Part shown: one piece after another, positions 53,227 to 61,922 of the stretch
How positions within the stretch are numbered: position 1 is the stretch's first letter
Layout: the number at the start of each line of letters is the position of its first letter
DNA from: Pigmentibacter ruber
Lineage (GTDB): Bacteria > Bdellovibrionota_B > Oligoflexia > Silvanigrellales > Silvanigrellaceae
NCBI RefSeq assembly: GCF_009792895.1
Contig: NZ_WSSC01000001.1
Location: 310,001-374,000 of the forward strand
Direction: 5' to 3'
Length of the DNA: 64,000 nucleotides
The notes under the pieces: generated by a model
Databases searched by the model: none
What the model was told of the DNA's origin: nothing
The model's input: only the letters and a program-made list of their open reading frames with translations
Made by a program: the position numbers and the translations under genes

Positions 53227-53262
53227 AAAAAACTCTCTAGTTTTTCTAGAGAGTTTTTTTTT
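53227..53262 (+). terminator. tuf terminator, second copy
   Basis: An exact copy of the first tuf terminator, 120 bases downstream. Together they form a double terminator behind a very strongly transcribed gene. Confidence 0.93.
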
Positions 53263-53378
53263 GCTTAAAATTTCGAATTATTTTTATATTTCAACTTTTA
53301 TTTAAAAAATTAGATTCAATCCTTTTTTTATGTTAAAAAGCCCAAAGAAATTCAATAATTCTATCGAGGTGGCAACTT

Positions 53379-54410
53379 ATGCAAGTAAATTTATGGAAAT
53401 TGAAAAAACTACTTCACTCAGTGCGTTATTTTGCTCTTTGTTTTCTTTTTTTTCCTCCCTTCTTTTCTATTCCTGGATCATTTTGGCAAAATTGTTTTGC
53501 AGCTCCTGCACAAATAAAAACTCAAGTACCAGGCTACTTTCGTCTTGCAATTGGTGATTTTGAAGTAACTGCTTTATATGATGGAAATCTAAAACTAGAA
53601 CACACACAAATTTTTAAAGGAGTAACAGCACCTGAGCTGAGAAAATTGTTAGAAAAAGTATTTATTACAGGTACAGAAGTAATCACTCCAATTAGTGCTT
53701 ATTTAGTAAATACAGGTAGCAATTTAGTTTTAGTCGATGCAGGAGCTGCGAAGTGTTTTGGACCAGGTGGCGGAAATTTAATAGATAGCATTAAAGCAGC
53801 AGGTTACAGCCCTGACCAAATAGAAACTATTTATATCACGCATATGCATGGTGATCATGTTTGTGGCTTGACGAGTTCAGATGGGAAGATGAATTTTCCA
53901 AATGCCACTGTCAGTCCTTCACAGGCAGAAGCTGATTTTTGGTTAAATGAAAAAATGTATCAAACGGCTCCAGAAGAATTTAAGTCTTTTATTAAAATGG
54001 CTGTCGATGCAGTCAAAGTTTATCGGGAGAATAATAAATTTAAACCATTTGGTCCTAAAGATACATTGGTAAAAGGATTTACTGCTGTGCCAACTTATGG
54101 TCACACTCCGGGACATACAAGCTATCAAATTTCTTCTGGGAATGATTCATTAATTGTGATTGGAGATATCATTCATAGTTATTCTACCCAATTTCCCAAT
54201 CCAAAAATAGGTGTTGTTTTTGATAACGATGGGAAAAAAGCTATTGCTCAAAGAGTTGGATTATTTACAAACGCAGCTAAAAATAAAATATGGTTAAGTG
54301 GAGCGCATTTGCCTTTTCCTGGGATAGGTCATATTCGTAAAGAAGGAAAAGGATTCGCTTGGGTTCCTGTGGAATATGCTCCTTATGGAGTCTCTAATTT
54401 TCGGAAATAA
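53379..54410 (+). CDS. Exported metallo-beta-lactamase-fold hydrolase
   Basis: A 343-residue protein with an N-terminal signal (ALCFLFFPPFFSIPGSFWQN region). The metal-site motif is ITHMHGDHVCGL, followed by His in TYGHTPGHTSYQI and Asp in VIGDIIHS, with a late His in SGAHLPFPGIGHI. The family includes N-acyl homoserine lactonases, arylsulfatases and other secreted metallohydrolases. The ISAYLVNTGSNLVLVDAGA opening is like lactonase-type members, but the substrate is not determinable here. The start is set by GAGGTGG. It lies 111 bases after the duplicated tuf terminator and 11 bases ahead of greB. Confidence 0.88.
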   Translation: MQVNLWKLKKLLHSVRYFALCFLFFPPFFSIPGSFWQNCFAAPAQIKTQVPGYFRLAIGDFEVTALYDGNLKLEHTQIFKGVTAPELRKLLEKVFITGTEVITPISAYLVNTGSNLVLVDAGAAKCFGPGGGNLIDSIKAAGYSPDQIETIYITHMHGDHVCGLTSSDGKMNFPNATVSPSQAEADFWLNEKMYQTAPEEFKSFIKMAVDAVKVYRENNKFKPFGPKDTLVKGFTAVPTYGHTPGHTSYQISSGNDSLIVIGDIIHSYSTQFPNPKIGVVFDNDGKKAIAQRVGLFTNAAKNKIWLSGAHLPFPGIGHIRKEGKGFAWVPVEYAPYGVSNFRK

Positions 54411-54421
54411 AAGTTTTTATA

Positions 54422-54922
54422 ATGAAGAAAAATACTGAACAAGTTTCTACAAAATCTGTTAATTTAATAACACCTGCTGGATATAAAAAACTCACCGATG
54501 AATTTCATCTTCTAGCAAAAAAAGAACGTCCCATAGTAGTGCAAGAGGTATCTGCTGCTGCAAAATTAGGGGATCGTTCTGAAAATGCAGAATACCAATA
54601 TGGTAAAAAACGTTTGCGTGAAATTGATAGACGGTTACGTTTCTTAGATAAACGTATATCTGCAGCAAGAGTTGTTGATCCAAAAGAACAAACGGGTGAA
54701 AAAGTTTTATTTGGTGCTACTGTAAAATTAGAAAACGCGGAAGGTAAATTGTTTACTTACCAAATTGTTGGGGAAGATGAGGCTGACTTAAATTTAAAAA
54801 AAATAAGTTGGAAATCCCCTTTAGGACAAGAGTTATTAAATAAAACAAGAGGTGAAATCGTTGTAGTGGAAGCTCCAGCAGGTGTGCGTGAATTTGAAAT
54901 AATTGATTTTCAGTATGTATAG
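54422..54922 (+). CDS. greB: Transcription elongation factor GreB
   Basis: A 166-residue Gre factor. The N-terminal coiled coil carries KLGDRSENAEYQYGKKRLRE, with the acidic tip (DRSENAEY) that reaches the polymerase active site to cleave backtracked RNA. KRLREIDRRLRFLDKRI is typical of GreB rather than GreA, as is the C-terminal FKBP-like domain with VGEDEADLNLKKISWKSPLG. It is 11 bases after the MBL-fold gene and probably shares its transcript. Confidence 0.95.
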   Translation: MKKNTEQVSTKSVNLITPAGYKKLTDEFHLLAKKERPIVVQEVSAAAKLGDRSENAEYQYGKKRLREIDRRLRFLDKRISAARVVDPKEQTGEKVLFGATVKLENAEGKLFTYQIVGEDEADLNLKKISWKSPLGQELLNKTRGEIVVVEAPAGVREFEIIDFQYV

Positions 54923-54983
54923 GTTTTTATTAGATGTAATAGATTTTTAGTTTGTTTTAGTTTTTTGAACCAGGGAGGGTAGG

Positions 54984-55697
54984 GTGAAAACACAAGATAT
55001 TGAATATCGAGTGCAAGATGTCACATGTCGAGGTTATTTAGTTGAACCTAAAGCACAAGGGTTAAAACTACCTGGTGTTGTTATGTATACCGATTTTTGG
55101 GGATTAAACCCAAGACAAAAAAAAGTAGCCGAAAAACTTTCGCAAATGGGAATGGTGGTATTGGTTGCAGATATGTATGGTGAACAGCAAATTGGTAACA
55201 CTTTTGAAGAGTCGGGTAAACTTATGCATGCTGTAGTTGACCATGAAGATATTTTTATGAGTCGTTTGCTTGCTCCTTTTGAGTTATTAAAGCGCAATTC
55301 AAATATCCATCTAAATAAATTATTTAGTATTGGTTATTGTTTTGGAGGTGTGTGCTCTTTAAAACTTGCACGCATGGTCGATGATTTACATGGTGCTATA
55401 TCTGTGCATGGGTTATTATCTACTAAACATAGAGTTCAACCCCAGAAAAAAATGCCAAAACTTCTTGTTCTCCATGGAGCAAGAGATCCTATGGTGCCGC
55501 AAGAAGATATCGTTGCTTTTCAACACGAAATGAATGCCTGTAATGCTGATTATACTTTTATAGCACATGGACTAAGTACACATGCGTTTACTAATGCCGA
55601 TGCCGCTGGTACAGAAGCAACTGCTTATAATTTTTTAGCCGATAAACGTTCTGATATGTATATTAAATCATTTATTTTCGAGCAGTTTTCTTCTTAA
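54984..55697 (+). CDS. Dienelactone hydrolase-family protein
   Basis: A 237-residue alpha/beta hydrolase of the dienelactone hydrolase family. The catalytic triad appears as Cys in GYCFGGVCSL, Asp in HGARDPMVP and His in STHAFTNADAAG. The N-terminal VMYTDFWGLNPRQKKVAEKL region is normal. Length fits. It starts at a GTG with GGGAGGG upstream. The substrate is unknown; no aromatic degradation genes are near. Its end overlaps by 30 bases the convergent unknown gene. Confidence 0.9.
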   Translation: MKTQDIEYRVQDVTCRGYLVEPKAQGLKLPGVVMYTDFWGLNPRQKKVAEKLSQMGMVVLVADMYGEQQIGNTFEESGKLMHAVVDHEDIFMSRLLAPFELLKRNSNIHLNKLFSIGYCFGGVCSLKLARMVDDLHGAISVHGLLSTKHRVQPQKKMPKLLVLHGARDPMVPQEDIVAFQHEMNACNADYTFIAHGLSTHAFTNADAAGTEATAYNFLADKRSDMYIKSFIFEQFSS

Positions 55698-57482
55698 TAA
55701 TTCTTGAAATTTTTCACTTTCTTCTGAAAAAATCATAGTATTTAAAAAACCAGCCTGAAAATTTAAAACTCGACATTCAATATTTTTTAGTTCTATAGCA
55801 AACGTGACAGTAAAGAAAATTGGGTTATACAGTTTTTTCTGTCCATTACTCGTTCTTATTTCGTCAAGATAATACACCAAAGCAATATCATATAAGTTTG
55901 GACAAGACTTTTGGAGAAAAATATTACTATTTGTTGAGTTATAGCAATATTGGAGAGATTCCGTTGGGAAATCAAAAAAGTGATTAAAGTATTCAAATAT
56001 ATTTAGGTTAAGTATTTCACTAGCGTATTTTATAAAATTTATATCATTACAATTTGTAGAGGTTAAAAAGTGATTTTCAAACTGCTGAATTGTAGGAACT
56101 TTTTTTGCACCCACAGGAATATGAACTTTTCCAATATTTTCAAAACCTATCATGGCTTGAAAAGTACCATTAAAACGTTTTGAAACATGCCGTTCATTAA
56201 AAATAACATTAATTTTATGCCAATCTGTCAATGTTTTTTCAATATTTTTTGGTATATTAATTGTACGCCTTTTTTCCTCTTCAATTTGTTTTTCACTTAA
56301 CTGTATACTTACTAAATTAGAAAAATAAGGAATTCTATTTGGAGATAACATTATTTTTTTATAGGTATGAATAATTATTAGACAAATTATTTTTTTACTT
56401 TGATAATGCGATATTGAACATTTTTTATTGTAAAAATTAACTAAAAAATCATAGATATTCTCTTTTCCTAAAAATGGGTCTAAATTGCATAATTTTTCTT
56501 CTTTTAATTCTGGGGTTAATGAATAAAAATGGATTAAAAAAATGATCCAAAAACTTTTTTCATAAATAATATCTAAATTATTTTTAATCTTATGAATAAG
56601 CTCACATTTTTTATTTATAAAAAAATTAAATATTGAAAGGTCTTTTGTATTTAAATGATTTATCTTCTTTATAGAATCACAAATAGTTAATTCTTCTTTA
56701 ATATGATTTGCAATATTAATATAATTTTTATCTGCAATAAATTGAGTAAATTTAGCAGCCGAGTTTTCTAAAATTTTATAAAATGTTTGAGAATCTATAG
56801 AAGGTACAGTTTGTTCTTTTAATACTTCTTTATAAATTTTGATACTGTAAGATGTGTAATTATTTTTTCCTTTTTTCAGAAGTTTATCAAATGTTTCTTT
56901 AAATAAATCAAGTTCATTACCTATAAATTTCTTTAAACCAATCCGCGGATTGTATAAAATAATATTTATTTTTTGATATTGATTATAAAGAAAAACAGCA
57001 TAAAAATTTTCGCTACTATTTTCTTGAAAAAAGTAAAATTTACTATATTTATTTTCTTGATTGAGACAAAGAATATCTTGGTCAATTATTGTTGTAAATT
57101 TATTTTTTTCATGATCATGTTCAAGAGAATGATCTATTTTAAAATCAGCAAATAAATGTCCGATAATAGAATTGTATTTTATGAAATTGTCTTCTTGATG
57201 AAGAAGGCATTGCTGAATATTATGCTTTGTTTCTTGGCATTTAATTAAAAAATTGATGTAATCTAAGCGTTTTTCTTCAAAAAATATTTTAAAACTAGAA
57301 AGTTCTCCATAAGTAAAATAATCTTCACGTACAAATTTTAAAAACAAACACACTAGTGCAAAAGAAGAGTTTTTTACTAATTCATCAACAATGCCTTTCG
57401 AATTTTTAATCGATTCAAGGGTAAGAATATGTTTCTTAATTAAATTTTTATTGATTCTAGGCATGCTTTGAAAAAAGACCAT
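55668..57482 (-). CDS. Uncharacterised protein, 604 residues
   Basis: No family is recognised. It is rich in Lys, Asn, Ile and Phe, with no signal peptide. The first half is helical with strands (FYFFQENSSENFYAVFLYNQ; INIILYNPRIGLKKFIGNEL). A region near 300-360 is hydrophobic (KSFWIIFLIHFYSLTPELK) and might associate with membranes. A final third has NGTFQAMIGFENIGKVHIPV. GGAGG nine bases before the ATG supports the start. The convergent 30-base overlap with the hydrolase gene suggests late arrival or simple compaction. Confidence 0.75.
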   Translation of the reverse strand: MVFFQSMPRINKNLIKKHILTLESIKNSKGIVDELVKNSSFALVCLFLKFVREDYFTYGELSSFKIFFEEKRLDYINFLIKCQETKHNIQQCLLHQEDNFIKYNSIIGHLFADFKIDHSLEHDHEKNKFTTIIDQDILCLNQENKYSKFYFFQENSSENFYAVFLYNQYQKINIILYNPRIGLKKFIGNELDLFKETFDKLLKKGKNNYTSYSIKIYKEVLKEQTVPSIDSQTFYKILENSAAKFTQFIADKNYINIANHIKEELTICDSIKKINHLNTKDLSIFNFFINKKCELIHKIKNNLDIIYEKSFWIIFLIHFYSLTPELKEEKLCNLDPFLGKENIYDFLVNFYNKKCSISHYQSKKIICLIIIHTYKKIMLSPNRIPYFSNLVSIQLSEKQIEEEKRRTINIPKNIEKTLTDWHKINVIFNERHVSKRFNGTFQAMIGFENIGKVHIPVGAKKVPTIQQFENHFLTSTNCNDINFIKYASEILNLNIFEYFNHFFDFPTESLQYCYNSTNSNIFLQKSCPNLYDIALVYYLDEIRTSNGQKKLYNPIFFTVTFAIELKNIECRVLNFQAGFLNTMIFSEESEKFQELLRRKLLENK

Positions 57483-57681
57483 AAATATACAACCTCCATA
57501 TTGTTATTTATTTCTTCTAAAATTTTTATATTTTTTGTAATTAAGCAAAAAATATAAATCATTTTTTTATATAGAAATTTTTTAAAAAAGAAATACGCAA
57601 TAGGAAGAATTTTAAAAAAAATAATTTTTTGTTTTTTATGAGTTATTTTAATTTTTTACATTGGGGAATTTTTAATAGACA

Positions 57682-57756
57682 TGGAGGTGCCGATCGGATT
57701 TGAACCGATGTATAAACGATTTGCAATCGTTTGCGTAGCCGCTCCGCCACAGCACC
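57682..57756 (-). tRNA. trnC: tRNA-Cys (GCA), CCA encoded
   Basis: On the minus strand the gene reads from GGTGCTG to CGGCACC, giving a seven-base-pair acceptor with one G-U pair. U73 then follows, the Cys identity base, and an encoded CCA. The anticodon arm AACGA-TTGCAAA-TCGTT gives anticodon GCA. The D and T arms are intact (GGTTCAAATCC). Confidence 0.97.
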
Positions 57757-57838
57757 TTGAGTGCAAGACGTATATCCCTTCTGTAAAGGCTTTGCAAGTA
57801 GGGATGCTAAAATTTTTAGAGAGATTTTACTTCAGGCT

Positions 57839-59005
57839 TTAAGATAAACTGCTTACATATTCGAGCCATAAGTTATCAAGCTCATGAAATAAGGTTGGAA
57901 ATTCATTGCCATAGAGGTCTCGGACAAATTCCATAGAAGAATTGGGGACGTTGAAGTGGGTATTTCCACTGCGAGTTTCCCTATCAAAGTAAATTTGGGA
58001 AGAAAATCTGTCACAAATATCCACTATAGCCAGCAAATGCCTATCAGTTGGCCAAGCTAATTGAAAGCGTTTACAAATGGTCTGTAGAATATCTTCTTCA
58101 ATTTCTCTATGCAGCTTATCCACTTCTTTTTCTCTAATTTTTATTGGGTAAATGAGGTCACTTGAATAAGCTTCTGCGAGGTCATGCAAAGCCGCTGCAT
58201 GGTACAATTGAATTCTTTGAGCTTCTGGGATGTTTAATTTTGCAGCTAGAAGCCTGCACAAAAAAACCACTTGAAAAGTATGCTCTCCAACACTTTCCTG
58301 AAAATGATAACTCCACCCTTTATAACGATAGTGCTCTTTTAGCTTTTCGACCATTCCTAAAAAAGTTCCCGAAAAACCAGATATACCATCTTCTTGTAAT
58401 CCTTTATTGGCCTCATAAAATAACTCATCCAATAAGTCCACCGCTTTTTTCCATTCAAGTCTTCTTGCAGGTGCGTTCATGGTTTCCTGACAAGGATGCT
58501 TTTTAGCTAAGGACTGGCCTGCAAAAACTTGTTTGCGTTTTTCATCATAATGAGTTTTATGTCTTTCTGCTGCAAAGTATTGATTGCCAAGTAAACACTC
58601 TTTTTCTATATATAGTTTTGAAGCAAAAGCATCGACAAGTTCATGCAAGCCAAATAATTCACTATTGCGAGTTGTTTCTATGCCCAGTGACTGCTCTGTC
58701 TCTTGCCAAATTTTTCCACGGATTTGATTATATATTTCTTTTACCTTGGGATGATTTTTTCGCAAATGATAACTAGGATCACCAAGTAAAGTTTTTGGAA
58801 GTTCTGCAAAAATTGACAGCTCAATAAATTCACATTGTTCTTGTATTGTTAAGTTTAAATGGGGAGCTAGGATCATACTTAAAATAATTTGAGTGTAACC
58901 GTGTTCTGCTGCGGATTGTTTCTTTATGCAAATAGAGTCGGAAAATAAAGGTAACGAGCAGATAATTTTTAATTTTCCTAATTTGCTTGGTAATAATTTA
59001 TCCAT
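57839..59005 (-). CDS. Tandem HD-domain phosphohydrolase, first domain degenerate
   Basis: 388 residues with two YfbR/HD-like units. The C-terminal unit is complete: WSYHFQESVGEHTFQVVFLC, then HAAALHDLAEAYSSDLIYPI with the HD pair, Glu and a late Asp (IVDICDRFSS). The N-terminal unit (SAAEHGYTQIILSMILAP, then SIFAELPKTLLGDPSYHLR) keeps the first His but lacks the HD pair, so it is probably structural. Enzymes of this kind are 5'-deoxynucleotidases or hydrolyse other nucleotides. It is 14 bases after the carbonic-anhydrase-like gene on the same strand. Confidence 0.85.
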   Translation of the reverse strand: MDKLLPSKLGKLKIICSLPLFSDSICIKKQSAAEHGYTQIILSMILAPHLNLTIQEQCEFIELSIFAELPKTLLGDPSYHLRKNHPKVKEIYNQIRGKIWQETEQSLGIETTRNSELFGLHELVDAFASKLYIEKECLLGNQYFAAERHKTHYDEKRKQVFAGQSLAKKHPCQETMNAPARRLEWKKAVDLLDELFYEANKGLQEDGISGFSGTFLGMVEKLKEHYRYKGWSYHFQESVGEHTFQVVFLCRLLAAKLNIPEAQRIQLYHAAALHDLAEAYSSDLIYPIKIREKEVDKLHREIEEDILQTICKRFQLAWPTDRHLLAIVDICDRFSSQIYFDRETRSGNTHFNVPNSSMEFVRDLYGNEFPTLFHELDNLWLEYVSSLS

Positions 59006-59019
59006 AAATAAAAACCTTG

Positions 59020-59580
59020 TTAGGATAGAGAGTAATCGTAGCCTTTTGCATAATCTAAGTAACGCATGGTGGTTGCAAATATTTTTTCAAACTCTTCGTC
59101 TGTTACTTTACGAACAACTTTTGCAGGAGAACCTAAAACCAAACTTCTGGGAGGAATTTTTACTCCTTGCGTGACAATGGCGCCCGCACCAACTATCGAT
59201 TGCGCTCCAATAACCGCACCATCCATTACAATAGCACCCATTCCAATAAGGCATCCTTCTTCAATTGTACAACCATGGATTGTAGCCAAATGACCTATAC
59301 TTACATTTTTGGCTATAGAAGTAGGATATTTTTGAAAGGTACAATGAATGATAGCTCCATCTTGGATATTTGTATTTTCTCCAACAAAAATAGTATGCAC
59401 ATCTCCACGGACAACCGCATTAAACCAAACGCTACAATTGTTTTCTAACGTAACAGCACCAGAAATCCTTGCACCACAAGCTAGAAAAACTGAATCCGCA
59501 ATTTTCGGAAGAATGCCTTGATATGCAGTAATACTTGCCAATGGACTTCTATTTTTTTGTTTTCCTTTGGTTTGCGTCAT
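59020..59580 (-). CDS. Gamma-carbonic anhydrase-family protein
   Basis: A 186-residue left-handed beta-helix protein of the YrdA/PaaY/CaiE type. Hexapeptide repeats include NNCSVWFNAVVRGDV, DGAIIHCTF, KNVSIGHLATIHGCTIEEGC and GMGAIVMDGAVIGAQSIVG. Zinc-ligand His residues sit in IIHC, IGH and TIHGC. The late SLVLGSPAKVVRKVTDEE is characteristic. It may hydrate CO2 or act on CoA esters; many family members are not proven enzymes. Confidence 0.93.
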   Translation of the reverse strand: MTQTKGKQKNRSPLASITAYQGILPKIADSVFLACGARISGAVTLENNCSVWFNAVVRGDVHTIFVGENTNIQDGAIIHCTFQKYPTSIAKNVSIGHLATIHGCTIEEGCLIGMGAIVMDGAVIGAQSIVGAGAIVTQGVKIPPRSLVLGSPAKVVRKVTDEEFEKIFATTMRYLDYAKGYDYSLS

Positions 59581-59673
59581 AAAAAACCCTTTGTTTATTT
59601 CGTTTTAAAAGTTTTAACCGATCTTTTTTGGGTGACATTTTTATTCTTAGTTTATTGGAAAATAGAAAAAACA

Positions 59674-60810
59674 ATGAAACCGTTACAACTTGCAAGACAG
59701 CATTTTTTTTTCCAAATATCCATAGGAATTATTTTTGTTTTTTATCTATTTGTTCCTTTAAAAGCAATAGGTCAAAATAATTCAAGTTTAAAAAAATCTG
59801 AGCCAATCTATCAAAATCCGTTTGATCTGGCTAGCGGCGGAGCTTCGCTAACCCGTGCAACTCAAGAAGGGGTGATGTTTTCCAATCCAAGTTTACCTGC
59901 ATTTGGGGAAGGGCATTTTCGTTGGATTTTTTTGCGCAGTACTTTTAGCGTTGCTGAGGGAACAATTAAAACTGGCGCAGATCTGCTAAAATCAACAAGT
60001 AGTGCAGGTTCAACATCAAGCTTAATTAACAATGCAGCAAGCGATTTATTTAAGTATCCAAATTATATCGGTTTAAGTAACGCAGCAGGGGTGATAACTT
60101 CTGAATTTGGAATAGCTGGTTTTGCTGCAAATAAATTATTTACCAACGGAAAGCGGTTTGGGACAGTTGGTGTACCGCAATTAGTGGTTCAAGATAATGG
60201 TTTTGCTGGTGTTGCAACAACCATGAGCACTGCATTTGGTGATCACCTCGCAATTGGGATAGGGCCAAAATATATTTACAATGCAGAAGTAAACACAACT
60301 CTTTCTGTGAACGATGTCTTAAATCCATCTACTGCTTCTACAAAATTAAGTAACGCTTTATTAACAGGAAATGCTTTAGCAACAGATATAGGTTTTACTC
60401 TTCAACAACGTACAAAAAACTTTGACATTCGGTTGGCAGGTGTTGTCGCCGATGTAGGAAATACAACATTTAATAGTGGCCTTCCACCTTGGTTGCAAAC
60501 ATATAACGCAGGTTTGGGTTTTGCCGTGCATGACTTTACCAATGCTCTTCATTGTGCAGTTGATTATCGCGACATTACTAATGTTTATGGTGAAGATTTG
60601 CCTAAAAAAATATATATGGGCTGCAAAGCTTTGATTACCAGAATATTCGGAGTGGGCGTTGGGTATTTGCAGGGTTGGCCAAGTTACGGATTCGTTTTAA
60701 ATTTATTTTTATTTCGTTTAGAAGCAGGGGTTTACACAAGAGATATAGCTAATCAATCTGGGTTAGTTGGACAAAAAGTGTACTTTGTTTCTTTAGGTTT
60801 TGAACTATGA
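59674..60810 (+). CDS. Predicted outer-membrane protein (TraF/PorV-like)
   Basis: A 378-residue protein with an N-terminal signal (FQISIGIIFVFYLFVPLKAI). The mature part has ASGGASLTRATQEGVMFSN, typical of the TraF/PorV/FadL-like outer-membrane barrels, and amphipathic Gly-rich strands (HLAIGIGPKYIYNAE, AVHDFTNALHCAVDYRDI). It ends with the aromatic-rich strand YFVSLGFEL. The proximal ATG is used; a longer frame upstream is mostly antisense of the neighbour gene. The lipoprotein gene overlaps its stop by four bases. The pair may form an outer-membrane complex. Confidence 0.78.
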   Translation: MKPLQLARQHFFFQISIGIIFVFYLFVPLKAIGQNNSSLKKSEPIYQNPFDLASGGASLTRATQEGVMFSNPSLPAFGEGHFRWIFLRSTFSVAEGTIKTGADLLKSTSSAGSTSSLINNAASDLFKYPNYIGLSNAAGVITSEFGIAGFAANKLFTNGKRFGTVGVPQLVVQDNGFAGVATTMSTAFGDHLAIGIGPKYIYNAEVNTTLSVNDVLNPSTASTKLSNALLTGNALATDIGFTLQQRTKNFDIRLAGVVADVGNTTFNSGLPPWLQTYNAGLGFAVHDFTNALHCAVDYRDITNVYGEDLPKKIYMGCKALITRIFGVGVGYLQGWPSYGFVLNLFLFRLEAGVYTRDIANQSGLVGQKVYFVSLGFEL

Positions 60811-61493
60811 AACAAAAAATTATTTTTGTTACAATATTTTGTTTTTCTGTAAATTTAGTTGGTTGTTCAGGCAATATTTTAGCCCGATATTCCACACAAA
60901 AAAGTTTACAGGAACAAGCAGAATACGACATGCAAAATGGCGACTACACAGCAGCACAAACAAAATTACAAACAATTTTAGCTGGTGATCCGTTAAATTA
61001 TACTGCTGTTTCTATGTTAGCAGCTTGTTACGCAGCAATTGGTGGAGTTATTTTAGTTGATATTTTAATTAAATCAGCCGTACAATCAACAAGTGGAAAC
61101 AATTCAAATAGTAATTCTATTAGTTTAGCTTCTTCCGTATTACCAACACCAACTCCAACTGTATTTGCTCAAATGGTGCTTGCTATTAACACTATGAAAA
61201 CAATTCCACAAACTAGTTTAACTAGTGAAATGTCTTTTCAACAGCAAATGTTTTTAGACTTATATTTACTTTTGCAAATTCTTGATTTGATTAATATACT
61301 TCGTGCTGGCGGTACTTTAACAAATGCGCAAATAACTCTTTTATTCAATACAATTGGCAATATAAATTCTGTTTCGGGAAGCAATAATAATCAAGTCAGT
61401 CAAGCCGTAAATAATATTACAAATGGAATTAATAACTCCCCAGGAGCAAATCAAAATCAACAAGTTGCAAACTACTTAACCCCTTTTATCTAA
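60807..61493 (+). CDS. TPR-like lipoprotein, 228 residues
   Basis: The signal peptide ends LVGC with lipidated Cys20. A TPR-like helical pair follows (YDMQNGDYTAAQTKLQTIL; PLNYTAVSMLAACYAAIG), then a Ser/Asn/Pro linker (GNNSNSNSISLASSVLPTPT) and a helical C-terminal domain with several NxxxxQ repeats. It starts by a four-base overlap with the upstream outer-membrane protein gene, so translation is coupled. The specific function is unknown. Confidence 0.82.
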   Translation: MKQKIIFVTIFCFSVNLVGCSGNILARYSTQKSLQEQAEYDMQNGDYTAAQTKLQTILAGDPLNYTAVSMLAACYAAIGGVILVDILIKSAVQSTSGNNSNSNSISLASSVLPTPTPTVFAQMVLAINTMKTIPQTSLTSEMSFQQQMFLDLYLLLQILDLINILRAGGTLTNAQITLLFNTIGNINSVSGSNNNQVSQAVNNITNGINNSPGANQNQQVANYLTPFI

Positions 61494-61922
61494 AAAAATA
61501 TTTTAAAACTAATTATTATCTATAAATTTTGTAATTCAATATTTTAAAAAATTGCATAAAAATAATTCATAATTAATATTTGTATATTTAAAATATTAAT
61601 TTTATTAATTTAAAATACATTTTTAAAAAATTTTTATCTTATTAAAAAATTAAATTTAAGTTAAAAATAAAATATTAAAATTATTAAGATAACAGACTGA
61701 AATGGAAACCAAATTAATAAACTATTATTTTTTTAGATATTAAAATTAAAAATTATGATAAAATATGTAAAATTAATTATAATTTATATGCATTTTTTTT
61801 GACAAATTAATTTCATTTCGCTTATACATACAAAATTGCAAATATACGCATCCGTTACTTTGCAATTACAGCAATTTATATCTTTTGCTTTAAGTATTTT
61901 GTTTTTTTTAGGAGAAAAATAC
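61494..61922. other. AT-rich intergenic region with promoter
   Basis: Roughly 430 bases, nearly all A/T, with no gene. The final 130 bases carry the promoter described separately and an AGGAG ribosome site before the terminal lipoprotein gene. No hairpin terminator for the upstream operon is obvious. Confidence 0.6.
61799..61828 (+). promoter_or_regulatory. Sigma-70-like promoter of the terminal lipoprotein gene
   Basis: A perfect TTGACA is followed after 18 bases by TATACA (or, at 17, TTATAC). It lies about 95 bases upstream of the start codon in otherwise featureless AT-rich DNA. The predicted leader is about 85 bases. Confidence 0.6.

Larger units (their letters stand above)
53028..53267. 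repeat. Perfect 120-bp tandem duplication of the tuf 3' end and terminator
   Basis: Two identical 120-base units abut. Each holds the last 18 codons of tuf, the stop, a 25-base spacer and the terminator hairpin. The first unit is in frame with the real gene; the second is not read from tuf because it follows the stop. Identity without a single mismatch points to a recent event or ongoing homogenisation. Confidence 0.97.

Noticed and set aside
53148-53267. A second tuf gene or insertion-sequence end
   Set aside because: Only 120 bases are duplicated, exactly in tandem, without terminal inverted repeats or a transposase.
58926-59448. Plus-strand frames opposite the carbonic-anhydrase gene
   Set aside because: They are antisense shadows without ribosome sites.
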